64,000 bases of DNA. Origin: Erythroxylum novogranatense (taxonomy: Eukaryota; Streptophyta; Magnoliopsida; Malpighiales; Erythroxylaceae). The translations under genes were made by a program, and so were the position numbers. Positions 1-11,639 of the stretch are shown here, one piece after another (the stretch's first letter is position 1; the number at the start of each line of letters is the position of its first letter). The stretch spans positions 53,770,063 through 53,834,062 of the forward strand of contig CM057233.1 of the NCBI GenBank assembly GCA_029891385.1. Reading direction: 5' to 3'. The notes under the pieces are model-generated. The model worked only from the letters and a program-made list of their open reading frames with translations. It had not been told where the DNA came from and searched no databases.

Positions 1-1600
1 TGGAGATTATGTCGTATGTAATGAAGTTTCACATCAAAAATTAGGATGAAATCTAATGAAGCATAATCAAGTGATTTCTTATGCATGGAGATAGTTTAAG
101 CCTCATGAGCTGAATTTTGATACATGATTTAGAATTTGCTGCAATAGTAATTGCATTGAGGAGCTTGGAGATATTATAAGTACAGTGAAACATTTCAGAT
201 TTTTTATGGATTATTAAAGTAAGAGATAATTATTAAGTTTGAAAGAAATGAAAATGAAAATGAGGTTGAGACAATGGATAGAGTTACTGGAAGATTATAA
301 TGTACAAATGAGTATTTCTCAGTAAAGCCAATGTTGTAATATGATGTATTGAACATAAAATTTAATACCAGTATATCAGAAATTTAGATATTGAGGTTAC
401 CAATCGAGTGCCATAAAAAGCATAAAATGTCGAGTTGAATTTTAGGCAATTCAAAGTACTATTAGCTATTGAAATTTAAGATCAGTTTCACATGAAAGAA
501 ATTAACAAAGCCTAAAAATTGATGATTCAAGATTGTGAATCTTATAGAGAAATTGAAAATGAATATGAATTTTTAAATTTGAATAGGAATAATGATATTT
601 TGTGATTGAAATAAGAAGAATGTGTGCTGAATAAAGATGATAGAGCAAAGAGATTACTAGAAAAAGCAAGTAACAGCCTAAGCTAGACATCCTAGTAGGA
701 ATACACCGAAATGGTATTTAGCTGCTAAGGATGTAGAAACAAGTGACTGAATGTTTAAATTACCAATAGTCCTAACTGTTGAAGATATGCTTAAAGCTTA
801 TATGTTTGGAGTTCATAGGAACATGAGATCAATGTATAGTTCTAATTGACTACAGGCATAACAATCGTTATCATTGTGCTATCATTGGAATACTGTGTGA
901 TGCGTTATATGACAAAAAGAGTCGTTCGCCCTTACATTGAAATTAAGAGGGCCTAAAAATGGTTAAAGGCCAAAATAAATTCAAGATACTTTTAGTGTGT
1001 GAAATGAATCTATAATATAAATTGAATGGCTTATGAAAGATGAATGAATTTGATGGATCAACATCGAGGTTATGGAATATAGTGAAATAGACATAAGAGT
1101 GGAGTGTATTAACATTGAAGAAATGGGAACTATTAAAAGAAAGATGAATTGTTTCTAAGAGTACCACCTTGGTAAGGTGTGCTCAAATAAGGAAAAGGGA
1201 TAAACTAAGCTCGAATTGTATTGATCTACATGAAGTTATTGAGAACATAGGGCTAGTAAATTATGAGTTGTATTATCAATAAAGACCTCTCAGATTCATA
1301 ATGAGTGATATGTAAGTATGCTAAGAAATATTAATACGATCTAACAAAGATGTATTGTCGGCATATGAAGTGAAATTTTTGAGTAATCTAAATTATATTG
1401 GGGAAACAATTAAGATAGTATGATATCTAAGTAAGCGATTGAAAGACCTAGTGAGTCTATTGATTATAGTCAATTGAAAGAAATTATTTGAGTGATAAAA
1501 ATAAATGGGAAACAGAGGAGCATAAGAGGAAACATACCCCTACCTGTTTGATTAAACAAATAAGAATTTTGAGGACGAAATTTATTAAAGAGGGGAGAAA
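1..1600 (+). pseudogene. Decayed Ty3/gypsy pol: RNase H to integrase C-terminus
   Basis: No open frame survives, but conceptual translation in shifting frames keeps the landmarks of a chromovirus polyprotein in order. At about 45-160 there is an RNase H-like stretch (a match to [19 protein letters not shown] with several changes). At about 270-345 a relic of the RNase H C-terminus remains (IELLEDYNVQMS). At about 1390-1560 the integrase C-terminus and group II chromodomain tail can be followed (LNYIGETIKIV, then a tail ending in YLFD). A polypurine tract and an LTR follow immediately, as expected for a 3' end. The integrase core between 350 and 1250 is too decayed to place. Stops and frameshifts are everywhere, so this is the oldest element here. 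Sure of gypsy pol, less sure of the domain limits. Confidence 0.75.
1587..1600 (+). other. Polypurine tract of the old gypsy element
   Basis: The tract AAAGAGGGGAGAAA abuts an LTR beginning TGTAACATCCCG. It is preceded by GAGGACGAAATTTATTAAAG, the stretch typical just before the 3' LTR of plant chromoviruses. It would prime plus-strand DNA synthesis. Confidence 0.8.
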
Positions 1601-3073
1601 TGTAACATCCCGTTTCTCATACTAAGGATTTAAAACCTAAGATACAGTACACGTGAGATTAATGATAGATTAAGAAAAATGCATCTCATGCTCATGCATA
1701 TTGTTAGCATACACACATGTGAATTTAAATTTTGCACACATTAAAATGATTGTACATGCATTCATTGACATTCTGGGTATAATTGATTGTAAATGTGCTT
1801 ATATTGAGCATTTTGAATTAATTGTATTGACAATTGATTTAGAGAAGTAAGAGTAGCTGAATTAGAATATTTAGTGATAATGCTTGTTGATTTAGGAGAT
1901 TGGTGAATTTTAGCCAAAAAAATTCAGAAAATTATGAGCATTTTTAGAATAGGAAATATGTCAAGTGGTAAGTCAATTATAAATGGAAATAGAAATAAGA
2001 GTCAAATAATAGTGAAGAATTTTGGAGATAACTTTATAAAATATGAGAAAATGATATTGAAAATTTAGAGACATTTGGAGTAAAAAGTAGAGAAGGTTGG
2101 ACTAGTTAAAGGAGAACTAATTTAAAGCCTTAAAGGATGGATGAGTGACAAGTGTCACTTGTATGGTTGATCTTAAAAAGTTTACTACTATTCTTTTAAC
2201 TTTGAAAGACAAAGACACTGTTTGTCTTGTCTTTAAAATATCTTCTTTGTGTATGTCTTCTTCAAGCTTGTTACTTTACACTGAGTTTTTCATCAAATCT
2301 CCACCATAGTAAAATCTTGTTTTCTTCTATCCACTACCACTCTTACTTTGTTATTTCTTTCTTTTACCCAAAAAAAACCGAACCCCCTATCAAGCTTCAA
2401 GATGATGTACATAGTTGCATGAAGATTAAGGCTTCTTTAGTTCTTGAAGAACTTGGAGTTTTATTAAGTAAGTATTATGTAAATCCTTATGAGTGGTAGA
2501 AATATGAATCGAATTTGGTGATATAATTGTCATTACATGATCATGAGAAAATGGTTATTTCATGAACACCGTGGCTTTAAGATATGAACAATTCTTGATG
2601 TGTGATTTCAAATATTTGATGATCTAGATGTCTTAAGATAATGTAGAAATGATCTATAAGATGAAAGATCATAGGAAACGTGTATGATTAAGTGTAGAAA
2701 AATTTGGAGAGAAGAACAAGTAAATGCTCTATTTATGGTTGTGTATTCACTGTACACATGAGTTTACAGTGTTTGTAGAGACGAATAAAAGAATGAATTT
2801 AGAGTTGAAGAATAGTTGTATGATGATGTTTGGATATGGGAAAGATTGTTTAAATGATAGTTAGAGGAAGAAATTTGAGAATGTAGAAAATGAAAATATA
2901 GAAAAGTTACAGTGAAGAAAGTGCAGAGAATGGTGAAATGTGTGAATGACTTTTCTTCTATTCTTGAGGATTCTGTTTAAGCATGGATTTTGGATTTTGT
3001 TTGTGAATAATGTTACTTGAAAAGTGGTAAAAATGTGGTCTGAAACTTCTATGATTAAATTTTAATGATATAA
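1601..3073 (+). mobile_element. 3' LTR of the old gypsy element, first part
   Basis: The LTR begins TGTAACATCCCG directly after the polypurine tract and runs until it is interrupted by the young element at 3074. It resumes at 11640. The two parts total about 4.2 kb. No gene is seen; the longest frame here (90 codons at 2227) matches no family I recognise. Confidence 0.75.
3069..3073. repeat. Target-site duplication TATAA, left
   Basis: TATAA directly precedes the first LTR base and is repeated exactly at 11635-11639 after the last LTR base. A 5-bp duplication is the usual size for Ty3/gypsy integrases. Confidence 0.95.
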
Positions 3074-6000
3074 TGTTGGACCCCGAACCTTGAGTGACAA
3101 TTTGACTATGATCAAGTGGATGAGTTGATTGAAATTAAGTTGAAGATCATGAAATAAAGAGAGAAAGTACGAAAATATGAAAAATTGTGTAATAGTTGAC
3201 TTTCTGGCCTTTGAAGGTTGACTTTTGATTGAGGCAAAATTTGATAAAATGGTCTTCTGGAAACTTGTAGGTTATGTTAAGAGATTTTTGTGGACATAAA
3301 GTTTGTAATTTTTCGATATCGGGAGTGAAAGTTATGATCAGTCAAAGTTTATATTTGATCGGGTTTGACTTTTATTATGGTTGAATCTTTGACTGAGAAA
3401 TTAACCTAGTTAGAGGTTACTTGAGCTTTGATGTTCTTCATGGAAATTGAAGGATTTGTTTTGATCTTTATTTCGATATAAAGTATGCAATTTTTTTTAT
3501 CTCGGAAAATTAAGTTATGATTTTTACAAGTTTGTATAGAGGATAGTATCTTTGACCGAAAAATGGACTCCTGTAGGAGTTGAATTGAGTTTTATGTTCT
3601 TCTAGGAAGATTTAGAGCTTCTCTCAAGCTTTCTATAGAGACTAAGTTTGTCAAAATCGGAGTTCGGGAGTAAAAGTTATGAATTTCGGAAGTTTCTGAT
3701 TTTTAAGTGAAAAAAAAAAATTTTTCATACCGGATTTTGAGACGTCTTAGGGTTTCCAACGCGACTATGATCATTCGATAAGTTTTTTTTTTATTATTGT
3801 TTCCGGATGTCGGATGTGTCTGCTTTGATTTCGTTTCGCTTTGCAATCTGTTCGTTTGATTCGATTAGTATTTGCTTCCGCTTGCGTTTGTATTTCGATT
3901 CCGATTGCATTTGCTTCCGCTTCGCTACTTTCGGATTTGTTCGCTTCCGCATTTCGCAATTTCGATACGAAATTTCTGTCTCCTTTCGCTTCCGTTTCCA
4001 TTGATTCCGTCATTCGTTCTTTTTGTTAAGTTTATTCGGTTGGGATCCGATTCCCGGATCGGGTCACAACATTTAAAGGAACCAAAAAAAAATTCGAATT
4101 TGGAAGAGAAAGAGGTAAGAGAAATTGTTCTACTTTGAGATTTTGATTAATTTTCGGTTTAGAATTATGACATATGAGATGGGTTTATGGATTGTGGAAT
4201 TAATTTTGATGTATATGCTTTAGGTTGGGTTTAATTTTGGATGAAAAATTGAGTAAGGTTTAGGCTTCATTTTATGATTGAGAATTTTAAGATATTTTGG
4301 TGTAGAATTATAGGAAATATGATGAATTGATGATATATGAAATCAATTTCGAAGAATTTGTATTTTATGGTATTGAATTGGGATAAATTGGTTTAGGCCA
4401 ATTTTAAGATTTGGGGATTTTGAAATTGAGGATTTAAATGTCTTGGAATTAATGTGAATTGATGAATTGTGAGATTAATTTTGAAGAAATTATGTTTTAT
4501 GAGATTGAATTGAGTGTCTTGGTTTAGGCCAATTTTGAAAATTGGGGATTTTCAAAATTGGAGATTGAAATAGCTTGAATGTAAATGGAATTGGTGAATT
4601 CCTAAGTTGATTGTGAAAATTAAGTATTTTCTGATGTAAAAATTGGATGATTATGGTTTAGGTTTTGGTATTTTGGAAAGAAGGAAAGAAGCAAGGATCA
4701 ATTGGAGCTTGAAATCAAGTTTCCGGCAATAATTCGAGGTGGGTAGCATATTTATATTTTGATTTGTAAGCTATATGTGAATTTTTGAAAAATTAAAGAA
4801 AGCAATTTTGGAAAATAAAGAAAGCAAAATGTGAAAATTTTGACAAATTATTGTTTTGTAAAGGTTTGAAATTCGATTTCGAATGTTTTCGAAGATTATT
4901 ATAAGTTTGAATTCATTGCTTTCAATGATTCGATAAACCGATAGAAATTTCTGAAAATGCATTTGTTGTGTATGCATTATTCAATTGTTGAAATTATTGT
5001 TTGATTGAATGTTTTGATTGTTGAATTTAGTGAATGATAGACTGAATAAATTGAGTGGTATGCATTTTTGGGGAAAATTTTGAAGAAAAGTACGAAATTG
5101 AAAAGTGCCTTCAGGCAATCCGACTTTTCGTTTTCGATTATGTGTTATGTGGGTTTGGTAGGTCCCTTGGTGAGTCAGCGCTGTCTCTATGTGTATAGCC
5201 TTCTCCAGGCTGCCCGCTAGTGGCACGGAGCTCGATTCGGACTCCTTCACGGCTACTTTGGACCGCTTATGCGGAAAGTGTAATACGTTCTTTCACGATC
5301 GCACAGACCGCTTATGCGGGGCTGCATGCGCTCTGTCTTGGACCTAGCAGGACCATTCGATGTGTTATATGTTTTGATTTGTTTATGTGTTCGCATTCAT
5401 ATTTATGAAAAATTCAAGAAGTATTTAAGGAGTTTTGAAAAATGAGAAAAAATGAGATTATTATGAAAAGTTTGAAAATATGAAAAAGTGGGTTTGAGGA
5501 AATTGTTTGAAAAATTATAAAGTTTGAAAAAATTAGCCTTTTGGAAAAAGATTATTAAAATGATTTCGCTTATTTATCAGTTTGTAAATGTGTTATCCAC
5601 GAGCTTTCGAGCTCACCCCCCCCTTTCATCCCCATCTCCAGGTTTCGAGCAGGAGATCGGATGAAAGAATGTGAAGACATCAGTTTCGACATTTCTGTCA
5701 GTTAGATTTTGTGTAATTTGGATATTTAGTATGAATATATTCATGACTTGAGATAAGTTTGGGAAAAATGTATTTGTGTATAAAGTTGAGTATTGTGAAT
5801 GAATGAGAAATTTGTATATGAAATTATGAATAGTTTGGGAATCTATATGTATGATTGATTTGGGAATGAAATTGAATTATGAGAATAGTAGATCGACTTA
5901 CAATATGAGAATGTTTTAGAAATAGGTTTGTGATTATCTGCTGATATCCCGAACGGAGGGTCCGGTGGATTCTGCTGTGTGTGTGATTGTTTGGAAATTT

Positions 6001-6550
6001 TAGAAGTGTTGTTTTGAACACTTTGCAGGTTTGGGTTAGGATAAAGGCAGCCGTTATGCTGCCGAAATTTCGATAAAATCTGGGATAAAAATGTAATTTG
6101 AGATTGGTATGGATTTATATAAGAGTATGTATGACTGTATGGATTGAAGATGATTTGGATGTGATTGAGTAACGAGAAAAGAAATGAGACTAAGAAAAGA
6201 AAAAAAAATTTCATACCGGATTTTGAGACGTCTTAGGGTTTCCAACGCGACTATGATCATTCGATAAGTTTTTTTTTTATTATTGTTTCCGGATGTCGGA
6301 TGTATGCCTTTGATTTCGTTTCGCTTTGCAATCTGTTCGTTTGATTCGATTAGTATTTGCTTCCGCTTGCGTTTGTATTTCGATTCCGATTTGCATTTGC
6401 TTCCGCTTCGCTACTTTCGGATTTGTTCGCTTCCGCATTTCGCAATTTCGATCCAAATTTCGCCCTTCGCCTGCTTCCATTGATTCCGTCATTCGTTCTT
6501 TTTGTTAAGTTTATTCGGTTGGGATCCGGTTCCCGGATCGGGTCCCAACA
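3074..6550 (+). repeat. 5' LTR of copy 1 (rearranged, 3477 bp)
   Basis: It aligns with the 4365 bp right LTR as blocks A-D-C-D instead of A-B-C-D. Block A (3074-3710) matches 7270-7905. An extra copy of the LTR end D (3721-4071) follows, then C (about 4085-6205, matching 9175-11285) and the normal D (6206-6550). The ~1.26 kb block B, with the GC-rich island and four forward modules, is missing. Confidence 0.88.
3721..4071 (+). repeat. Extra copy of the LTR terminus inside the 5' LTR
   Basis: This ~350 bp stretch is nearly identical to the real LTR end at 6206-6550 and includes the terminal ...CAACA plus TTTA, the first four interior bases. It enters through an A-run (3710-3720) and leaves near AAGGAACC, both short matches to the neighbouring blocks. 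Its near identity to the true end makes it a recent event. Confidence 0.85.
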
Positions 6551-6554
6551 TTTA

Positions 6555-6568
6555 TGGTATCAGAGCCC
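6555..6568 (+). promoter_or_regulatory. Primer-binding site (initiator tRNA-Met)
   Basis: TGGTATCAGAGCCC starts four bases after the LTR. It is complementary to the 3' end of plant initiator tRNA-Met, the usual minus-strand primer in this superfamily. Confidence 0.92.
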
Positions 6569-6674
6569 AGTACTATGGTCTTAACTGGGCATAGAAGATT
6601 GATGAGAGTGTGAAAGGATAAAAAAATTGAATTTGTGAGAATGTCAGAGCCCAGTAATATGATCTTACTTGGGC
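6565..6674 (+). repeat. Tandemly duplicated hairpin next to the primer site
   Basis: GCCCAGT (6565) pairs with ACTGGGC (6584-6590). The unit recurs at 6649-6674 with GCCCA pairing with TGGGC and the same spacing. Copy 2 has one such unit at 19918-19943. The position suggests an RNA packaging or dimerisation signal; this is inference. Confidence 0.7.
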
Positions 6675-7255
6675 GTATGAGTATGAATAAGGAATTGATA
6701 CGAGTTTGTAAAGATAAAAGTGAATTTGTGAGAGTGTGCTAGGTGGTCATTTGATTTTGATGAAAGAAATATGATTGTCTTTAGGAATGTGAAATTGATG
6801 TGCATGACTATTTGACGAATTCATGTGATTGGTTTGATTTGAGTGTTCAGAATATGTTTGACTTTCGGAATGTGTTGAGGAAATTAAGATTAGAACTTCT
6901 TGAGAAATTGTGATGAATTGATATAGAAGAAAGAATGATGGCATAATGATGATTGAACCATATTAGGGTTCCTTAAGAAATGGACCATTAATTTGTGCCC
7001 ATATATGAAGAAATAATGAGTTATAGATATAGTGTTTTGATATGATATGAGTGATATATGATTTAAGGAAGTGAAAATTTTGAAGAGATTGAGAATATGT
7101 ATGAAGAGTAAATGTGATGAAAAAGAAATTGATTATGAGTTGTGGAAAGAAATTAGTAAGAAAGTGCTTGATGATCATTGTTTAGAAAGAAATTTATGCA
7201 AGAATGAGTTACTTGGAGTTCAAGTAAATATGAATTTTGAGGACGAAATTCTTTT

Positions 7256-7269
7256 AAGAGGGGGAGAAA
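7256..7269 (+). other. Polypurine tract of copy 1
   Basis: AAGAGGGGGAGAAA abuts the TGTTGGA start of the right LTR and follows GAGGACGAAATTC. Confidence 0.9.
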
Positions 7270-10200
7270 TGTTGGACCCCGAACCTTGAGTGACAATTTG
7301 ACTATGATCAAGTGGATGAGTTGATTGAAATTAAGTTGAAGATCATGAAATAAAGAGAGAAAGTATGAAAATATGAAAAATTGTGTAATAGTTGACTTTC
7401 TGGCCTTTGAAGGTTGACTTTTGATTGAGGCAAAATTTGATAAAATGGTCTTCTGGAAACTTGTAGGTTATGTTAAGAGATTTTTGTGGACATAAAGTTT
7501 GTAATTTTTCGATATCGAGAGTGAAAGTTATGATCAGTCAAAGTTTATGTTTGATCGGGTTTGACTTTTATTATGGTTGAATCTTTGACTGAGAAATTAA
7601 CCTAGTTAGAGGTTACTTGAGCTTTGATGTTCTTCATGGAAATTGAAGGATTTGTTTTGATCTTTATTTCGATATAAAGTATGCAATTTTTTTTATCTCG
7701 GAAAATTAAGTTATGATTTTTACAAGTTTGTATAGAGGATAGTATCTTTGACCGAAAAATGGACTCCTGTAGGAGTTGAATTGAGTTTTATGTTCTTCTA
7801 GGAAGATTTAGAGCTTCTCTCAAGCTTTCTATAGAGACTAAGTTTGTCAAAATCGGAGTTCGGGAGTAAAAGTTATGAATTTCGGAAGTTTCTGATTTTT
7901 AAGTTTAAAAAAAAAAAAAAAAAAAAAGAGAAAAGTTTTAGCGCCATTATGGGCGCCAGATGCCCTCGCTAGGCGACGCCTCGCCTAGCGAGACAGGCGT
8001 TCTTCGCCCTCATGAGGGCAAGGCTCGCCCTCATGAAGTCTTGGCGCTCGCTAGGGCGACGCCTCCTAGCGAGCGGCTGCGTCTCGCCCTCATGATTTGA
8101 GGCGTCCGTCTGCCATCCGACGCTGCCTGCTTTTCTCTTGATTTTCTTGACTTTCCTCCTTTAATCGACCTTTGTTCACTATTTTGCTTATATCTTTTCC
8201 GTCCGACATCCGATTGAGTTGATTCTTTTTGCGTTGGATTCCTAAGACAATGAATTTCATTTTATAAGAAATTGGTGAACTTTTGAGATTAAATTAATGG
8301 TGATTAATTTAATCAAAGTGAGTCGGGAAATTTTTCGAGCATGATTCAGTGTTTTGTGAAATTCGGGATCTATAGAGATCCGATTGAAGCGATTCTTGAG
8401 GTGAAATAAAGATAAGACAAGGGGCTACAAATCATATGAAGATATGAAATGTCAATTTTGCCCTTAGGACTTTTAATTTTTGAATTTAAGTTCGGATTAG
8501 GGTTTAATTTTTGGATTGGGAACACCTGTGAGTAATTTGAGCATAATTTTTGATCTGGGAATCGAAATGAGGCGATTCTTGTTTTGAATTAAACTAGAGA
8601 CATAAGGCTACAATTGTTATGAAGACATCGAGTTTCAATTCTGGGATTAAGAATGTGAAATTTTGGACGGAAATAATCGTACATAGGAAATGTGTTAGAA
8701 TATGGATATTTCCGCACTGTTTCGTGCATAACTTTTGATGTGGTACTCCGAATTGAGCGCGGTCAGTGGCGTTGGATTCGTATGAGTGAGAGGAACATTT
8801 CTCGAGAAGGAAGTTTAGACAAATTCCTTCAATTTAATAGTGCGAATCAGAACCGCAAGTGAGAATGGCATAAGGTAACAAGTCAAGGGCATTTTGGTCT
8901 TTTTAGCCATTTTTAATGACATGGCACCATTTGATGATGTGCTGTCGTTTAAACAAGATCTGGAAAGTTTTAAAAGAGGAGCTTCACAATTTTTCTAGAG
9001 AAAAGAAGGAAAATAAGAAGAGAAAAGAAGATTGAGGTTTCGGATGAGAGAAAAAAAAAAGGGAGAAAAGAGAGAGAAAGCTTAGTTTTGATTTTTCTAC
9101 TTGTTTCTTAGAGATTTTTGATTAGATTTCAAGAGAGAAAAAGGTAGAGGAGCATAAGAGCTTCCTTTCAAGCCAAAAAAATTCGAATTTGGAAGAGAAA
9201 GAGGTAAGAGAAATTGTTCTACTTTGAGATTTTGATTAATTTTCGGTTTAGAATTATGACATATGAGATGGGTTTATGGATTGTGGAATTAATTTTGATG
9301 TATATGCTTTAGGTTGGGTTTAATTTTGGATGAAAAATTGAGTAAGGTTTAGGCTTCATTTTATGATTGAGAATTTTAAGATATTTTGGTGTAGAATTAT
9401 AGGAAATATGATGAATTGATGATATATGAAATCAATTTCGAAGAATTTGTATTTTATGGTATTGAATTGGGATAAATTGGTTTAGGCCAATTTTAAGATT
9501 TGGGGATTTTTGAAATTGAGGATTTAAATGTCTTGGAATTAATGTGAATTGATGAATTGTGAGATTAATTTTGAAGAAATTATGTTTTATGAGATTGAAT
9601 TCGAGTGTCTTGGTTTAGGCCAATTTTGAAAATTGGGGATTTTCAAAATTGGAGATTGAAATAGCTTGAATGTAAATGGAATTGGTGAATTCCTAAGTTG
9701 ATTGTGAAAATTAAGTATTTTCTGATGTAAAAATTGGATGATTATGGTTTAGGTTTTGGTATTTTGGAAAGAAGGAAAGAAGCAAGGATCAATTGGAGCT
9801 TGAAATCAAGTTTCCGCAATAATTGAGGTGGGTAGCATATTTATATTTTGATTTGTAAGCTATATGTGAATTTTGAAAATTAAAGAAAGCAATTTTGGAA
9901 AATAAAGAAAGCAAAATGTGAAAATTTTGACAAATTATTGTTTTGTAAAGGTTTGAAATTGATTTAGAATGTTTTCTCAAAGATTATTATAAGTTTGAAT
10001 TCATTGCTTTCAATGATTCGATAAACCGATAGAAATTTCGAAAATGCATTTGTTGTGTATGCATTATTCAATTGTTGAAATTATTGTTTGATTGAATGTT
10101 TTGATTGTTGAATTTAGTGAATGATAGATGAATAAATTGAGTGGTATGCATTTTGGGGAAAATTTTGAAGAAAAGTACGAAATTGAAAAGTGCCTTGAGC

Positions 10201-11634
10201 AATCCGACTTTTCGTTTTCGATTATGTGTTATGTGGGTTTGTAGGTCCCTTGGTGAGTCATTATTGTCTCTATGTGTATAGCCTTCTCCAGTGCTGCCCG
10301 CTAGTGGCACGGAGTCTGATTTCGACTCCTTCACGGCTACAATGGACATTATGCGGGAAAGTGTAGACGTTTCGTTTCACGATCGCAGACCGCTATATGC
10401 GGATCATGCAAGACGCTCTGTTGGACCTAGCTGCACCATTCGATGTGTTATATGTTTTGATTTGTTTATGTGTTCTGCATTCATATTTATGAAAAATTCA
10501 AGAAGTATTCAAGGAGTTTTGAAAAATGAGAAAAAGTGAGATTATTATGAAAAGTTTGAAAATATGAAAAAGTGGGTTTGAGGAAATTGTTTGAAAAATT
10601 ATAAAGTTTGAAAAAAATTCGCCCTTTTTGGCAAAAAGATTATTAAAAATGATTTCGGCTTATTTATCAGTTTATAAATGTGTTATCCACGAGCTTTCGA
10701 GCTCACCCCCCTTTCATCCCCATCTCCAGGTTTCGAGCAGGAGATCGGATGAAAGAATGTGAAGACATCAGTTTCGACATTTCTGTCAGTTAGATTTTGT
10801 GTAATTTGGATCTTTAGTATGAATATATTCATGACTTGAGATAAGTTTGGGAAAAATGTATTTGTGTATAAAGTTGAGTATTGTGAATGAATGAGAAATT
10901 TGTATATGAAATTATGAATAGTTTGGGAATCTATATGTATGATTGATTTGGGAATGAAATTGAATTATGAGAATAGTAGATCGACTTACAATATGAGAAT
11001 GTTTTAGAAATAGGTTTGTGATTATCTGCTGATATCCCGGACGGAGGGTCCGGTGGATTCTCTTGTGTGTGATTGTTTGGAAATTTTAGAGTGTTGTTTT
11101 GAACACTTTGCAGTTTGGAGTTAGGATAAAGGCGCGTTATCTTGCCAAATTTTGATAAAATCTGGGATAAAAATGTAATTTGAGATTGGTATGGATTTAT
11201 ATAAGATTATGTATGACTGTATGGATTGAAGATGATTTGGATGTGATTGAGTAACGAGAAAAGAAATGAGACTAAGAAAAGAAAAAAAAAATTTCATACC
11301 GGATTTTGAGACATCTTAGGGTTTCCAACGCGACTATGATCATTCGATAAGTTTTTTTATTATTGTTTAGGATGTCGGATGTGTGCCTTTGATTTCGTTT
11401 AACTTTGCAACTGCTTCTTGATTCGATTAGTATTTGCTTCCACTTGCGTTTGTATTTCGATTCCGATTTGCATTTGCTTCCGCTTCGCTACTTTCGGATT
11501 TGTTCGCTTCCGCATTTCGCAATTTCGATCCGAAATTTCTGTCTCCTTTCGCTTCCGTTTCCATTGATTCCGTCATTCGTTCTTTTTGTTAAGTTTATTC
11601 GGTTGGGATCCGGTTCCCGGATCGGGTCCCAACA
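7270..11634 (+). repeat. 3' LTR of copy 1 (4365 bp, intact layout A-B-C-D)
   Basis: Begins TGTTGGACCCC and ends GGGTCCCAACA, giving inverted termini. It holds three reverse-oriented modules (about 7447-7880), a poly(A) run (7905-7928), a GC-rich hairpin island (7936-8110) and four forward modules (about 8178-8830). Block C follows, with the conserved CTCACCCCCC...CCCATCTCCAGG segment near 10700-10730, and the terminal D block. No gene is present. Confidence 0.92.
7936..8110. repeat. GC-rich hairpin island in the LTR
   Basis: An abruptly CG-rich stretch in AT-rich surroundings. It contains a perfect 11-bp hairpin (TCGCTAGGCGA, loop CGCC, TCGCCTAGCGA; 7966-7991) and the 14-bp palindrome GCCCTCATGAGGGC at 8006-8019. 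Comparable islands lie at 16207-16345 and 21382-21500. Confidence 0.85.
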
Positions 11635-11639
11635 TATAA
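11635..11639. repeat. Target-site duplication TATAA, right
   Basis: Exact repeat of 3069-3073, directly after the terminal CAACA of copy 1. Confidence 0.95.

Larger units (their letters stand above)
6551..7269 (+). other. Non-coding interior of copy 1
   Basis: 719 bp lie between LTRs: primer site, duplicated hairpin, then AT-rich sequence and a polypurine tract. No gag, protease, reverse transcriptase or integrase motif is visible in any frame. A 72-codon plus-strand frame from 7071 runs into the LTR. Its end (FEDEILLRGGEM) is just the translated polypurine region common to many gypsy elements. The last ~200 bp are nearly identical to the interior of copy 2 (about 20515-20705), while the middle differs in length, so the conserved part is next to the 3' LTR. 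Confidence 0.85.
3074..11634 (+). mobile_element. Non-autonomous giant-LTR retrotransposon, copy 1
   Basis: An 8561 bp element with two LTRs starting TGTTGGACCCC and ending GGTCCCAACA, a primer-binding site, a polypurine tract and perfect 5-bp TATAA flanks. The interior is only 719 bp and has no gag or pol similarity, so LTRs make up over 90% of the element. It resembles LARD or TRIM-like derivatives but matches neither classical format: LARDs have long interiors and TRIMs have short LTRs. The proteins must come from elsewhere. The LTRs are near identical where they align, so the insertion is young. The left LTR is rearranged. Confidence 0.93.

Noticed and set aside
2227..2499. 90-codon plus-strand frame with a hydrophobic start
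   Set aside because: Lies inside an LTR, low-complexity composition, no recognisable domain, no conserved copy elsewhere in the window.
3771..4138. Several overlapping frames on both strands in the LTR terminus
   Set aside because: They arise from a CGATTC/CTTCCGCTTCG-rich, stop-poor LTR end and recur wherever that end recurs (6280-6500, 11405-11670).
6555..6568. tRNA-like match TGGTATCAGAGCCC as a tRNA gene
   Set aside because: Only the primer-binding segment is present; there is no tRNA body around it. The same holds for every such site in the window.
7071..7289. 72-codon frame in the interior of copy 1 as a possible small gene
   Set aside because: It runs into the LTR, is broken in copy 2 and ends in the translated polypurine tract seen in many gypsy elements.
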